Of a stretch of DNA of 64,000 bases, positions 1 through 12,749 are shown piece after piece. The notes under the pieces are model-generated. The model saw nothing but the letters and a program-made list of their open reading frames with translations. It made no database searches and was not told the DNA's origin. The DNA is taken from assembly GCF_000002235.5 (NCBI RefSeq), contig NW_022145613.1, forward strand, positions 3,873,947 through 3,937,946, read 5' to 3'. Positions within the stretch are counted from its first letter, which is position 1. Each line of letters opens with the position of its first letter. A program made the position numbers and the translations under genes. This DNA comes from Strongylocentrotus purpuratus. Its lineage: Eukaryota; Echinodermata; Echinoidea; Camarodonta; Strongylocentrotidae.

Positions 1-1867
1 GATACGTTATATAGCAAAACTACTATATATGCTAAGAAAGATTCAGAAAGGTTTGTTCTGAGTGGTTTTCAGCAAAACCAATCCTGATGCAAAAATGGTC
101 ACAAAAAAAAAATCTGTAACAGTTTAGACTTTAGAGCGGGTAATAAGTTAGGAGGACCTTTCCTGAAACTCTGGCAGATGCCAGGAGGACGGATATTAAA
201 CTCCAGATTCAAATCTTGCATTAGAGTGACAACTGATGACTTAACTTAGCTAAAACCCCACTCACATTTCATCTGTGAATGCAAGCTTCCTCTCTTTTTT
301 TCCAGCTGGGTCTACACCTCAAATAACTTCTGTTTATCAAAAGATATCTCGAAATATATTCCAAATGACAGCTGCAGAGATGGACATATAAATGCACACT
401 AAGTCAAGGGCACTCGCTCCCAATATATATTTTCTTTATCGTATGAATGAACCAGATTAAAGTTTCCTGTCAATGAGCTACCGGTAGGTATTGCGATCAG
501 TAATATTTGCAAACGTGATTTTTACATTTTCTTTGAGGTATATGTCCATTTCATCATTATAAAAACAGTCTGAAACATTCCATTTCTATCTATCATTCAG
601 GATAAAGAATTAGAAAATGAAATGAATTTAAAAACAAGTTCCTTCATTTTAAAACATTCTGCAGGGGAGCAGATCCCTTCATTTCCCCCAAAGTAAAACA
701 AACAAAGGCACAAATCTTAAACCCAATCTTCATAAAATACTTTTTACTTTTAAGAACCTTTGAACAGTGTTGCATTGTTTTGGTATCGAAGATTGAAACA
801 GAAACACTCAAGTTCATATCATATCATCCCAACACATCCAAGAGATGATATGGACATCGAATTGGCAACATTACCTGCAGTGACACGAAATACCAGAGTC
901 CGATGCAGACTGAGAAATAGACCATCAGATCAAGCCAAGGAAAGAAAAAATCCTCCATCTTAGAAAAAATTCCTGCTCTTCTACCCCCTCCACCAAAGAG
1001 AAAAACACCTTCAAGAACGATGAACGGAAATAACAACCATCATTCAAAATCTACAGAAGTACTGCTGCTGCTGCTCAGGTATAATTAATGCAAGGCACAA
1101 GATGATTAGGTTGAAGCTCTTTGAGTGTCTGGACTCGACAAGAAGCAGACGTTTAGACAGTATCTCAGAGCTCCTTTAGAAACAACACAGTGAAGCACTA
1201 CAAATAATTTCCAAGTCTAACCCATGGTTTCTGTGTGTTTTGTCTTAATCCTCAATCAGAAGTATATCACTCTCCGTGCCCAATCGGAATAATAGCAGTG
1301 ATTCATTGGTACTCTCAGATTATCCATTCCATGTGTGATTGCGTCAAACAAAGTCAAAATGTTGTCCTCAAGCTGTCACATTCTGCTTACTAATATTGAT
1401 GACAAAAGTCTGTATATCCATTCGAAGGAAGCCTTTTCATGATCATCTTGTTAAGATTAAGATGTGAAATAATGATGTCAGCAAGCTCCCTCGAGACGAA
1501 GATGCTTCCAGGGCTCCAGATACCTCTGAGTTGACAAAACTTTTCTAGGAGAAAATTGGATTCATACTGCCTATAGACTGGAGGTAACAAGGTGTTGGCA
1601 TGTTGAATACATAACACAGGATGTAGTGAGAGAACATTATTTATTCTCATAGCTCACGACGCAACTACTTCTGAAGTGGCTCTCCAAGTACATCATGGCA
1701 CTACGATTGCTTCCCACTCAATCCTTGATCGGTGGCGTGTCGTATCCCCCACGAACCCAACGTGATAGGGTAGTAACGTCACCCTGACTGAGCTTCCTCG
1801 CTTACCCGTCGTCCCCTTCCTCACGAATGATCAGAGATCATCGCATGCACCTCAGTCACCCCCTTCC

Positions 1868-1912
1868 TCTCTCCCTCCCCCTCTCTATCTCTCTCTCTCT
1901 CTATCTCTCTTT
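1868..1912. repeat. CT-rich microsatellite
   Basis: A polypyrimidine run of CT units interrupted by TATC and CCC. Confidence 0.85.
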
Positions 1913-2291
1913 CTCATCGTCCCTCAAACTCTGATTCAGCAGTGGTTCCCTAGTCTTGTCATCAGCCTTCTACATATTACAGTATCTGCACCGATATCCC
2001 ATGTGACATGCAAACTGCACATACAGTATAATTGTATGTTGTGAAAATTATGAATATCAACACAACACTACACTGGAGAAATATCTGCTTAAAAACAAAC
2101 AAACAAACAAACAACAAATTATTGCAATATACTCAAGTGAGTCTGGAAAGCAAACTATTAGAATGGTCCCAGACCAGTTCGTTAAACTGGATCTTAGTTG
2201 AGCTAAAACATGGCTTATTTTGATCTTCTTCTATCAATGACTGTCTGATGACTAGAAGTGACTTCATGAGAGATACATATAGCTCTCTGTA

Positions 2292-2383
2292 TCATATAAC
2301 ATCATCTATGAGCTTAGATTTAAATACCAGCCTTTTTATATAACGTCATCTATGAGCTTAGATTTTAATACCAGCCTTTTCAA
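2292..2383. repeat. Short tandem duplication, about 45 bp unit, two copies
   Basis: The words ATCTATGAGCTTAGATTT and AATACCAGCCTTTT occur twice in the same order, one unit apart, with few differences. Nothing indicates function; it is probably a recent local duplication. Confidence 0.85.
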
Positions 2384-4301
2384 TATAAGCTTAATCATAA
2401 ATATCATTACAATATATTTCTCTAGCAGTTGATGAGAAAATTTTTGCAACTCATGGAAGAGTATTAGTTCTTTAATCCACTAAACAAGAATGGCTTAAGA
2501 TGTAATGTTTTCCACTACATGATTTCAATTCAAATGGTGCCATCATGCTCCTGTAGTGATTAAATTAAAAAATTGATGTTTCCCTATAAACATACAACCC
2601 ACCACTTTTGTGGGTACCATGCACAGCTAAAAATACCCAACTTAATGCCTCTACAACATCCTACAGCTCAATATAAACTAGGTATTCACAGTCCAAAAAT
2701 ATCCTGAAACATCATCCCATGAGAGAAATCCCACTCATAATAAACCTTGCAACTTGATATAGACTCAAACTTAAAGATATTTCTAAATCTCACAAAGTTT
2801 TGTATCTTGGCACATAACACCATCAAAAATCATTTAGCTTTATAAAGTTTTAGAAAGCCTATACTTGTATGTTTATAAATGTATCATACACAAACAATGA
2901 GCCCCACTAACATAAAGTAATGTTGTCTACATGAATGCATGAAGACTGAAATCTTTTCAATAATGTTTCCTGCTTATGGAAGCCCCACAACCAGATATAG
3001 GCCTACATTAACAATGACGGATGGAAACAAATTTTAGACTCTCTAAAACCATCAATCCTGCAAATTTTCATACATAGCAAAAACAGCCCTTAAATTTTCA
3101 CCCCACTTCGTATACACTGAAAGGGCTGCATCTAAAGCTAAAAACTGTACAACTGTCTTGGACACTAATGAAAGCTGAAAAACATTACATAAGTCAATTT
3201 AATTAATAGGTATGCAATGAGTAATCTAGTCTCTATGTATGAGCCCATTCATTCACACTTATCTTAATGAGAAAGAAATGAGTGCCAGACATAAGCCTTT
3301 AAGCTTATTATTCACATGCAGCCAGCTGGTTGAGAACGGAACTACGAGGGCAGCATAATGTTTTACGAGACTGCGAGGGGAAGAGGTAAAGTATCGTCTG
3401 GTTGAACAGGAAAGAGAGTTGTAACAGAGTAGAAAGGGGGTCATTAATGCCAACTCTAAAATTAAATTTCCTTCAAGATTTGCGGAGAAGCAAAAGGGAA
3501 ATCCCAGACAGAAGCGCAGATACGTAACTAATTGTCATGATCTTGGCTTCCACAATCTAGCTGTTGGCTTATATCTCATTCCTAGATGCACAACATTATT
3601 GGCTTTTTTTCTTTATTATTTTCCACCACTCTCCAGCTTATCCTAAATGTCTCCATTTTCCAACTCATTCTTAAGTTATTTGACTACAACTATTCTTGTC
3701 ACTCTTTACAATGACGACCGAGAATGTTAATATCTGATTTTAAAAAAAACATCTCTAAAGCAGTCTCCCTATCATAATTTGGGCAATCACCGAGCTATCA
3801 GGCACTAAAGTCACCTCACTTTGAAAATTGATTAACATTATAGTTAAATATCACAACTTCAAAAAAAAAGGAGCTACTTTTATATAATCCTGGGATTAAA
3901 GGTATCATAAGGGTCTTCCGTCAACTTGTTGCAAGTCTTTTGGCCCCTTTTAGAGGGCTGGAAAACCCCAAGTCGGATCTCTCAACGTCTTGGACATGGC
4001 CAACCTGACTCATCCTAATCACTGATGGTCTCTTAGTCAGCGCAGAGGAAATGAAGAGCGTACACTAAGCTACCTGCAGCCTCAACTAGAGCTAGAGAGC
4101 TAGAGAGGGCAATCACCGATCGCTATATCCGTTCATTTGGAATTGAAGGTGTCAATGAAAATGACACTTGTCATAGACATCATAAGTTTGGATAATTGTT
4201 TCTACTTGTGAGTGATATAGAAGGGGCAATGACATGATCAAGGGGATTTAGATGATGTCAGTGAATTTCGGAAGTTGATCATTATTTATTTGTCTACGTA
4301 C

Positions 4302-4340
4302 CTTCTGCATGAGCAGTGCCTGAACAACTTGGTTGGCAAC
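4302..4340 (-). CDS. NCKAP5: Micro-exon-like coding exon of the NCKAP5 orthologue (VANQVVQALLMQK)
   Basis: The minus strand reads TTGCATACAG, then 39 bases encoding VANQVVQALLMQK, then GTACGT. In human NCKAP5 the conserved CLDE is followed by VANQVVQALLTQK, so 12 of 13 residues match what I recall and both borders are in phase 0. It is only 13 codons long and sits 18.1 kb from the previous exon. The next expected block (DLREEC...FDLEQQNR) was not found between 1 and 4301 and presumably lies downstream of the window. Confidence 0.9.
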
Positions 4341-5523
4341 CTGTATGCAACAGAGAGAAGAAATAAAAGAAAGAGATTTGATTACTACAATGTTTACACT
4401 TTCATCATATCAACACACACATACATTTCAAATAATAAAGAATTTTGAAAGTCTTGCACAAATTTTTTACAGATTCATGGTCTTCATGTAGCATAAAATA
4501 TTAAACTATTATTCAAGTCTAGAACATACCTGGGACATATGGAATGAATTGATGTACAAGTAAATTAGAAATCACATTTTCATATTTAGGCATGCCAGTG
4601 TACTATAATTTATACATACATTTTGGCAAATCATAATTAGGGATCCTATAGAATACCATTGGTTGCTCAATGAAGAAAACAACTGCATCAGATCTTTTGC
4701 CAATTTTCTGACCCCATAATAATCAATATATCTTCATATCAGTCTTCACAATTGGGAAAAGTGCAAAGACAGTTTAACAAACTCTGCTTTATACTTTGTC
4801 TCAAAAATCTATTATAACCACATGAATCCCTAGGATTTTCAAACTGACTTTTGGCCAATCCAAAGCGAAGTAAAGACATTTTAAGTCTCTGAAAAATTTC
4901 TTGCCAGTATAGGATGGCAATAATTTCTTATATGAGAACCAGAACTCACTTAGCGACTTGATTAGAAATGTTAGAATTCCTGTTCCTAACAACATGAGAA
5001 GTCACAAGTCATGATCAATAAAGCTTGAAGGTGATTTTAATTGCTTTTCTCCATTTAATCTCTTCAAGTTGATCGACCCAGGAAGGAACCAAACTCCATT
5101 AGTACCAGCCAAAATCTCTCAGGCCTCTTTACCTTTAGATTCGCAGTCCTTTGGGGTGTGTTTAATGTGCAAGTGATAAAATGTGAACTAGTTCAACTGA
5201 TTTGAAAGGGCATGATTTCTACTCGATTTCAGTTTGAGTAAAGGTCAGAACATTAAACATTCATGACCAAAAAACTTTAAATGCAGTTATGTTTGTCGTT
5301 GACCAATTAAATCAAGAAAAATTACTGAAATATATTATACTCTATATAATTCTCCTTCAACAATAAAAGTTGATTTACAAAAATCACTGAATTGATCATT
5401 TTGCATTATTTACATTTGTTTCCTCATTATTGTGGATATACTACAGAACATGTAAGCCTTATTAACATACTAGATCATAATAAATATTAAACTAGATGGA
5501 ATTTTGACTGCGCGCAGTCGAAA

Positions 5524-6702
5524 ATGATGCCTCCGCCATAGAGCAATTTAAACAAGTTTGGAGTTTAAATCTCCAGTGGTTCTTGAGATATCATGATAAC
5601 AATCTCAATGTATGGAATTTCATAAGTTGACCTCTGTGACCCTTGACCTTTGACCTACGTGCTCCAAAATCTAATCAGATTGTCTTCCTATGGTGATACA
5701 CACTATCATTAAGTTTGAAGTTTAAATCTCCAGTGGTTCTTGAGATATTATGATATGGTGATACATACTATCATTAAGTTTGAAGTGAAAATTCTCCAGT
5801 GGTTCTTGAGATATCGCGATAACGATCTCAATGTATGGAATTTCATAAGTTGACCTCTGTGACCCTTGACCTTTGACCTACGTACTCCAAAATCTAATCA
5901 GATTGTCTTCCTATGGTGATACACACTATCATTAAGTTTGAAGTTTAAATCTCCAGTGGTTCTTGAGATATTATGATAACAATCTCAATGTATGGAATTT
6001 CATAAGTTGACCTCTGTGACCCTTGACCTTTGACCTACGTGCTCCAAAATCTAATCAGATCGTCTTCCTATGGTGATACATACTATCCTTAAGTTTGAAG
6101 TTTTTACATCTCCAGTGGTTCTTGAGATATCATGATAACAATCTCAATGTATGGAATTTCATCAGTTGACCTCTATGACCCTTGACCTTTGACCTACATG
6201 CTCCAAAATGTAATCAGATTGTTTTCCTATAGTGATACACACTATCACTAAGTTTGAAGTTTAAATCTCCAGTGGTTCTTGAGATATCATGATAACAATC
6301 TCAATGTATGGAATTTCATAAGTTGACCTCTGTGACCCTTGACCTTTTACATACGTGCTCCAAAATCTAATCAGATCGTCTTCCTATGGTGATACATACT
6401 ATCCTTAAGTTTGAAGTTTAAATCTCAAATGGTTCTTGAGATATCGCGCTAACAAACTCAATACAAGGAATTTCATAAGTTGACCTCTGTGACCTGTGAC
6501 CTTTGACGTACGTACTCCAAAATCTAATCAGATCGTCTTCCTATGGTGATAAATACTATTCCCGAGTCTTAAGTTTAAATCTTAAATGGTTCTTGAGATA
6601 TTGTGATAACGGTCAAACGGGACGGACGTACGGACGGACGTACGGACGGACAACCCGAAAACATGATGCCTCCGGCACCACCTTCGATGGCGGAGGCATA
6701 AT
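5524..6702. mobile_element. TIR-bounded element made of a ~157-bp tandem repeat (six units)
   Basis: The ends carry matching inverted words: ATGATGCCTCCGCCAT at 5524-5539 and, at 6687-6702, ATGGCGGAGGCATAAT. Between them a unit of about 157 bp containing TTTAAATCTCCAGTGGTTCT, TTGAGATAT, TGACCTCTGTGACCCTTGAC and CTAATCAGAT is repeated six times. Copies of the TGACCTCT word begin near 5630, 5851, 6007, 6165, 6324 and 6480; the first interval has an extra partial duplication of about 65 bp. The right end has a GGACGGACGTAC run and a small hairpin. It has no coding capacity. I infer a non-autonomous DNA transposon that expanded internally; the superfamily is unknown. Confidence 0.75.
5644..5656 (-). 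promoter_or_regulatory. Perfect DR1 nuclear-receptor half-site pair (first of four)
   Basis: The plus strand TGACCTTTGACCT is the complement of AGGTCAAAGGTCA, a direct repeat of AGGTCA with one-base spacing, the classical site for RXR, HNF4 and COUP-TF type receptors. Identical 13-mers lie at 5867-5879, 6024-6036 and 6183-6195, and degraded versions lie in units five and six. They are part of the repeat consensus, so occupancy is not implied. Confidence 0.5.
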
Positions 6703-7077
6703 AAAAAGTGTCATAAATTGCCCTAGAATTTTGGCATCATGAAATATGTTAATGGATAAGTATCTAAAAACTGAATTCTTTAAGGAAAAGGATACTGCCT
6801 TTAAAATGTAAAATTTGATTATTTACAACATATTAAACACAGTTGGATCATAAATCTTTGGGAGTGCCAAGAGCAGATAAGAGTAATCTTGATATCTACT
6901 TCAGAAAAATAGTGATGATCAGAAATTGGTTACCTAGCAACAGAGTAGAGCTTCGTTATGTAGGTCGTGTTATCAAGTAGATCTGCATGTGATTAATTCA
7001 ACATCTAGTAACTTGTATAGTCAAATTAAAGAAATAGAGCTAGTGTTATTGTGTTTGTACTCCTTCATTTTTTATAT

Positions 7078-7079
7078 TT

Positions 7080-7116
<37 letters not shown>

Positions 7117-7148
7117 TTTATTTATTTTTTTTTTTGGGGGGGGGGGGT
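7078..7148. repeat. TTTA microsatellite followed by T and G runs
   Basis: About ten TTTA units, a T run and a G run in direct succession. A C run and A run follow at about 7259-7293. Both are simple repeats. Confidence 0.9.
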
Positions 7149-7569
7149 AAACTCTTCTTTAGTAGCAATCGTGAATAAGTCATTCAAATTACAAAACAAA
7201 GTATCTACACATTTCAAATATGAAACATTCCTACTTTATCATGGTTATGCCCCCAACCCCTCCCCCCCCCCCCCAAAAAAAAAAAAAAAAAAAATTTAAA
7301 AAAATTGAATTCATTAAATCATTGTTTTTAAATTAATTTATCCATCAATCATGATAAATTCTAGAGTAAAACATACATGTTTTTGTAGTGACTAATTGCC
7401 TTATGTAGAAGTACATTGACAAGATAACGGTCAGGATTAGACTAGTCCCACCCCTATACAAATTTAAGTTCGTCGCGAACTCGTATTATGCTCGTGGTAA
7501 GCTTAATAAGATCGTTTTTTAGGCTTTAAGCTCGTACACGCTTCCAGGACGCTAGTAACGATCTTACAA

Positions 7570-7980
7570 AATCTTCACGAGCTTGTGAACGAGTTCGTCA
7601 CGAGCTCGTGGCGAACTCGCGGGTAAACTGGGCAGCTCGTGGCGAGCTCGTGGGTAAAAGGGCGAGCTCGTGGCGAGCTCGTGACGAGCTCGTTGGTAAA
7701 AGGGGGAGCTCGTGGCGAGTTCGTGGGGAAAAGGGGGAGCTCGTGGCGAGCTCGTGGGTAAAAGGGGGAGTTCGTGACGAGCTCGTTGGTAAAATGGGGA
7801 GCTCGTGGCGAGCTCGGGCATAAACTGGGGAGCTCGGGGGTAAACTGGGGAGCTCGTGGCGAGCTCGTGGGTAAAAGGGGGAGCTCGTGGCGAGCTCGTG
7901 GCGAGCTCGTGGGTAAAAGGGGGAGTTCGTGGCGAGCTCGGGTTAAACTGGGGAGCTCGTGGCGAACTCGAGGTTAAACT
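7570..7980. repeat. Left-end minisatellite array of transposon copy A
   Basis: A unit of about 30 bp, GAGCTCGTGGCGAGCTCG plus TGGGTAAAAGGGG, is repeated roughly a dozen times with variants (AAACTGGGG in place of AAAAGGGG, GAACTCG for GAGCTCG). It is extremely rich in CpG compared with the AT-rich surroundings. Confidence 0.9.
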
Positions 7981-8000
7981 GGTAAACCCAGCCCTCTAGG

Positions 8001-8382
8001 GTGGACACCAAAGTTTCATAATTTTTTTAAAAATATCTATTGATTCAAAATTGAACAATTCAATGAATTTTATATACACAATGTAGAAAGCCTTTCTTGT
8101 GAAAGATTAGAACGATTATAAATGAAGTTTTCTTAACAAAATTGTATTTTGTATTTTTCATATACGGTAACGCATGTTATGGGTGGACACCAACAATTTT
8201 TTAGAATTTTAAAACATGTGCTGATTTTTTTAACTATAACATTTTAAGCTTCATCTTTTTTTATTTGATTTGATCCATGGAGTTCTTCCAAGAAATAAAC
8301 TGGGAATTGTCAAAGTTGTTCATATAATGTGCATTCATCATGCAGAAGCACCAAATGGAACGTGTGTTGCATGGTGGACACC
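8001..8382. repeat. Three dispersed copies of GGTGGACACCA inside copy A
   Basis: GGGTGGACACCAA-like words start near 7999 and 8181, and a palindromic variant, CATGGTGGACACCATG, lies at about 8370-8385. This left-interior segment (about 7985-8787) has no counterpart in copy B, so it may be a separate insertion or be deleted in B. Confidence 0.5.
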
Positions 8383-10364
8383 ATGCATGCATAACAACTG
8401 TTACAAGATGTGAAATATGGTGATTATGAAAAAACTTTGCCACGCAACCTAAGGTTATTAATGACATGAGCATAAATAGATTCAGCACTTACTACCAGAC
8501 AATAATTGAACATCAGATAGTCATACAAATTAAGAGAATTCTCATTACCAGGAACTAGGTTTTTTCATGTCACGTTTTGGTGTAAGTCCTAAAAAGGGCG
8601 AAAAATGGGTTTCACCTTACATAAAAATTTAAACCCAGGATTTTGAAACACAACGTTATTTAAGTTATCTCCACTACATATCTGCATTAAGACATGGACA
8701 AAATTATCACCATAGAATATACTCTTTTATTTTTATACTTGGATCTGAAATATCCATGGTGAAATCTCTCCAGTATCATAAAAATACACATATGCAATTA
8801 CATTGAAAGTTCAGAAAATTTATGTTGAAATTGAAACAATAGCTTTTTCATGCTGAAGTAACCTGTCAAATTTCTTGTAAATTTAATTAAATTCTTTTGA
8901 AACTTTGAAACATTTATTTGCAGCATACCAGATTGGGAAGGGGGGTGCCATTTATTCTGACTGTATCATATATTTAACACCCTGAAATGTCACTGTCAGG
9001 TATTACATAAGACCACACACCCAGTGCTTGATTCGAGGTCAACTCCCTGTTTCTATCTTGCTCTCTCCTTATGTACATAGGATCCCCCCTGCTTAGACAC
9101 AAATCCCTATTCCTCTCTTCTCCCCTCTCTAACTTTCTTGTGTACTCTCTCTTGTGGAATTACCACTGGTAGCATTCCTGATAAGAATGAATTAATTTGG
9201 GCCCATTTGGTCAAGTCTTTTTCTATATTGCTGTTGTGGAGAGCAGACATGGGTTTTGAATGGTATTGCAGCTCCTTTGTTTTAGGTAAGAGAAAAACTA
9301 ATTTCTCACACCTTTTAACTAAATGTTCTATTGTGTATTTATAATAAGACTAGGCCAACAGTTAGGCCTACCTCTCTTATACATTTATGAAAGAGAAGTG
9401 TAGAGTAATGATTAATGAGATAATGTATTCATTCTCTTTCTAGTGAGATATCTTTTCATATATTGGGAATTTTGTTTATCTATCTAGCACATGGTATATT
9501 CACTTCAATAAAGTAACATTAGATATCTATGTGATAAGGTTATATTCATGTAAACATTTCTGTATCTTGAATGACAAACCCTACCTTTTAGGCAACATGA
9601 GAGCACAAGAATGCATTTGGTCTGAATACTGAAAACTAGTTTGCTAGCAGATATCAAGAAGGGATTGTTCTAGAGATCCTATAGTGTACATGTATCATTA
9701 CTTGGTACCCTGGGTTGGTGAATACACTGACAAAAAGGGGGGATGCTACATAGTTATTGTATGAATACCGCTTTATTAGTTTGGATCTTTGTAATATTAT
9801 GAGTGATTAGAATGATGGATAAATAATTACCAAAATGGATAATAATATTTCTTCAAAGGCAGAGTATTATACAGTGTAATTACTCACATATTTAATTTCA
9901 TTATACAGTGTAAGTATATAATTTGGAAATCATTTATTCATTCATATTGTTGTGTGAAGTTGTGAACCCTGCATACAGGTAACATGCATTATAAAGGGTT
10001 TGTATTGACTCTAATAAAGAGCTACTTGTTTTAAGTTACATTTTATGTTAAATTTTTTCTTTCTGTTCTTTGATATATTAGTGATTTAATTGATTGATAT
10101 CCCAGAAGTAATGAGCTTTTAAATTGCCCTAAGAGTATCACTGTATTCTTCACCAGCTAGCCAACTGAATTGCCCTTGCATGGCCAGCCTGCAGATGTTA
10201 CCAGGACATTGAAAGGCTGATAAGTTAGATAAATATATATATATGCTTGCCAATAGCTCAACAGGATCATCAAGTTCACCTCTATATGTAGACACAAATT
10301 TGTTCTCAATGCCAACCTGCTGTTAAGCACGCCATTATAAAGCGTGCAGCCATTTTTTCCACGA

Positions 10365-10650
10365 GATTGTCGACGAACTCGCCGACGAGCTCGTCGACGA
10401 ACTCATGACGAACTCGCCGACGAACTCGCCGACGAACTCGTTGACGAACTCGCCGACGAGCTCGCCAACGAGCTTATCGGCCAGTGACGAGCGTGTATAT
10501 TTCGAGCACGCCAACGAGCTCGCCAACGAGCACGCCAACGAGTTCGTAGCTAATTTGCATATTTGGAACGAAACGAGCTCGCTGGCGAGTTCGTCTGCTT
10601 GCTCGTCAACGAACTCGTTGGCGAGCACGCTGACGAGCTCGCGTGTAAGC
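10365..10650. repeat. Right-end minisatellite array of transposon copy A
   Basis: Short units of 10 to 12 bp such as CGACGAACTCGC and CCAACGAGCTCG are repeated, interrupted by an AGCTAATTTGCATATTTGG spacer that is also present in copy B. The array ends in GCGTACTGAAATTTGTATAGGGG. Confidence 0.88.
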
Positions 10651-12749
10651 GTACTGAAATTTGTATAGGGGCAGGTACTGGCTTTCCTGTAAGATTTTAA
10701 TTCAGCCCTATGGCCTTGCAAAATAGATTTGGAACTGAATGCGGAGACAAATCTAGCTATGCTTTCTAATGCTATTCATCTAATTGTTGTATAAAGTAGC
10801 ACCCTAACTAGAGCCTTCAATGCTCTGCTAATTAATTGTAATTACGGAAATGAACATTTTTAATGTCGCTTTATCTGATATAATTAAATTGAACAGGTGT
10901 AGAGATATCTGAAATTGAATTGAATTGTGAGGACTGATAATGCATTCTTAAGAATGATTGCCAAATATAGATATAATTGTGATGTCATCTGAGATTTAGA
11001 GAATAATGTTTCAATGAACAAAAATAAACAAGACCTGCACTGATTACATTGAGCCAAATATATTATCTATTTTCCACTAATATGGGAATTTATCTATTTT
11101 CTTGGTAATGCACCAAGAAATTACAACCTATTTTAGAGTTAACATCAAGTGGTGAGAGACAGAGGGTATTAAGTCATTTACACACAGGTTGCTCTTAGCA
11201 GACAATATCTTTGGGTAACAAATCAAGAAACTACAACAAAGTCTGGTGTCTGGGTGCTTTCCGAAAATGAAGACAACATTCAAACTAGTTCACTTATAAG
11301 ACATCTTGTTCTAAAATCTTCAGTTACTGTACAAGACGACAACATATGACCTTTTCTATGATTTGTTTGAAAAAGAAACATATATGACATAAAAGAGATG
11401 CTGTAGCATTTTGTGCTTTCTGTGGAAATAACAAACCAGTTTTAGTTATCTTTCTTCAAAGAAATATTATTGCCACTCATTTTATAGCAGTCAATAGACC
11501 ATTCCCTAAAAATAAGATAAAAACAAATTGTATAAGCTACAGTGCAGTTTGACTAACATACAGCAAAATAGAAGATCGATAGACTTCTCCAGAGTTAATA
11601 GAAAAAGACATTACCTTCAAAAGCACTCTGCAACCAAATCAAATAGGCCTATCCAAGTCCAGTAAGCTGAAACATTGTCGAAAAACCACACCACTAGTCT
11701 CCAATAATTAACATGGATCATAAAGCCATACAAGTCCAGAGTTTTACAATCACAATACACCAAGGTTATATATCTTGTAAAACATCAAGAGCGAAACAAA
11801 ACAAAACTTACTGCTTCTGTCCGATCTGAATAGCAGTAATGATAGCTTCTGATGTCCAATGGAAAATGGGTTATTTTTCTAATACTAAATTCAGTAGTGA
11901 CACCACAACCCTGTCCACGAATAAGCCAGTTCTTACACAGTCCAATCGCTTGTTTAAACGCTGGCTTAGGGATGGATTTAAGCCAGCCCAGCTGCCAAAC
12001 TGATTATGTTTTTGGAGTAAAACCAGAATTGAAACATGTCCTAAATGCAAATCACCTCTTTCATTGATTAATACCCCCAACAAGCCAAACTAGGAAACAT
12101 GTTGCCAAAGATAGGTCGGGATTATGGATTCATTTACACCAAAGCTTCTGCATCATTAGCATGTGTGGGTTATGCAAATAAGGCTTTTATTAGATCCAGC
12201 CTAAAGCCCAGTGATTGGGCACTAATCACATGTGTTGATACATGGACACAGGGCCTAGCTCTAATTATATGTACAGAGATAACTGGGCTCGTTAATTAGG
12301 ATACCCGACTAGGCGACTACACAATCTGCATTTGGACATTCCAATTCTTTGGAGTATCATCATCACTGCATTACTGCCAACAGGAAAAATACCTGTGACA
12401 AAAGTTGATACCATTTTAGGCTTGTCACGAATCCCTCTAGAATTCAGCATACCGAAAGAAAATGCTACAAAATTAATCTGGAAAATAACAATTAAAATTC
12501 ATCTGCTACATTAAAAACATCTTTCAGTTTGATACTTTAAATAATAATTTGGATTCATTTTTGTAAACAACATCTCCAAATGAAAATGATCCAGGCACAG
12601 AAATAGTGTTCAGGATTGAATCTATGCAGAGTTACATGTCAGAACTATGTGATTAATGTTGCATACATTTGAATTGATTGGACAGCTCACAGATCCCTTT
12701 ATTAGTCATCTGTAATAAGTAGACCACCCACCTTATGACCATACTAATA

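Larger units (their letters stand above)
1..4301 (-). other. Intron of the NCKAP5 orthologue, 3' side of the last exon seen
   Basis: No coding signal is supported here; the open stretches are short and lack splice context. Contents are mostly unique AT-rich DNA, a CT-rich run near 1868-1912, an AAAC run near 2096-2114 and a short tandem duplication at 2292-2383. The segment 3900-4120, just beyond the exon, is more GC-rich than its surroundings, but I recognise no gene or motif in it. Confidence 0.6.
7448..10671. mobile_element. Foldback-like DNA transposon, copy A (non-autonomous, 3.2 kb)
   Basis: The left end starts CCCCTATACAAATTTAAGT and the right end is AAATTTGTATAGGGG, so the two termini are inverted copies of a 15-bp core with further similarity (A/C AGT T/A CG). 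Just inside the left end lies a CpG-rich array (about 7570-7980); just inside the right end lies a second array (about 10365-10650), with the same GAGCTCG core in inverted orientation. The part from 8788 onward matches copy B at 35458 onward at high identity by eye. The flanking dinucleotide CA occurs on both sides. No transposase-like frame is present; the open frames in the arrays are shadows of the tandem repeats. The architecture resembles foldback elements such as the sea-urchin TU family, but I cannot assign a superfamily. Confidence 0.75.

Noticed and set aside
1-4301. Search for the next NCKAP5 exon (DLREEC...FDLEQQNR block)
   Set aside because: No matching minus-strand sequence with splice sites was found; it presumably lies beyond the window start.
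7564-7977. Long open frames on both strands across the left array of copy A (proline/serine- or glycine/serine-rich)
   Set aside because: They are translations of the GAGCTCG tandem units; the same happens on the opposite strand and in the other arrays.
10335-10721. 128-codon minus-strand frame over the right array of copy A, and a similar 144-codon frame at 37592-38026
   Set aside because: Repeat shadows of CGACGAACTCG units; sequence content differs between the copies in a repeat-driven way and no domain is visible.
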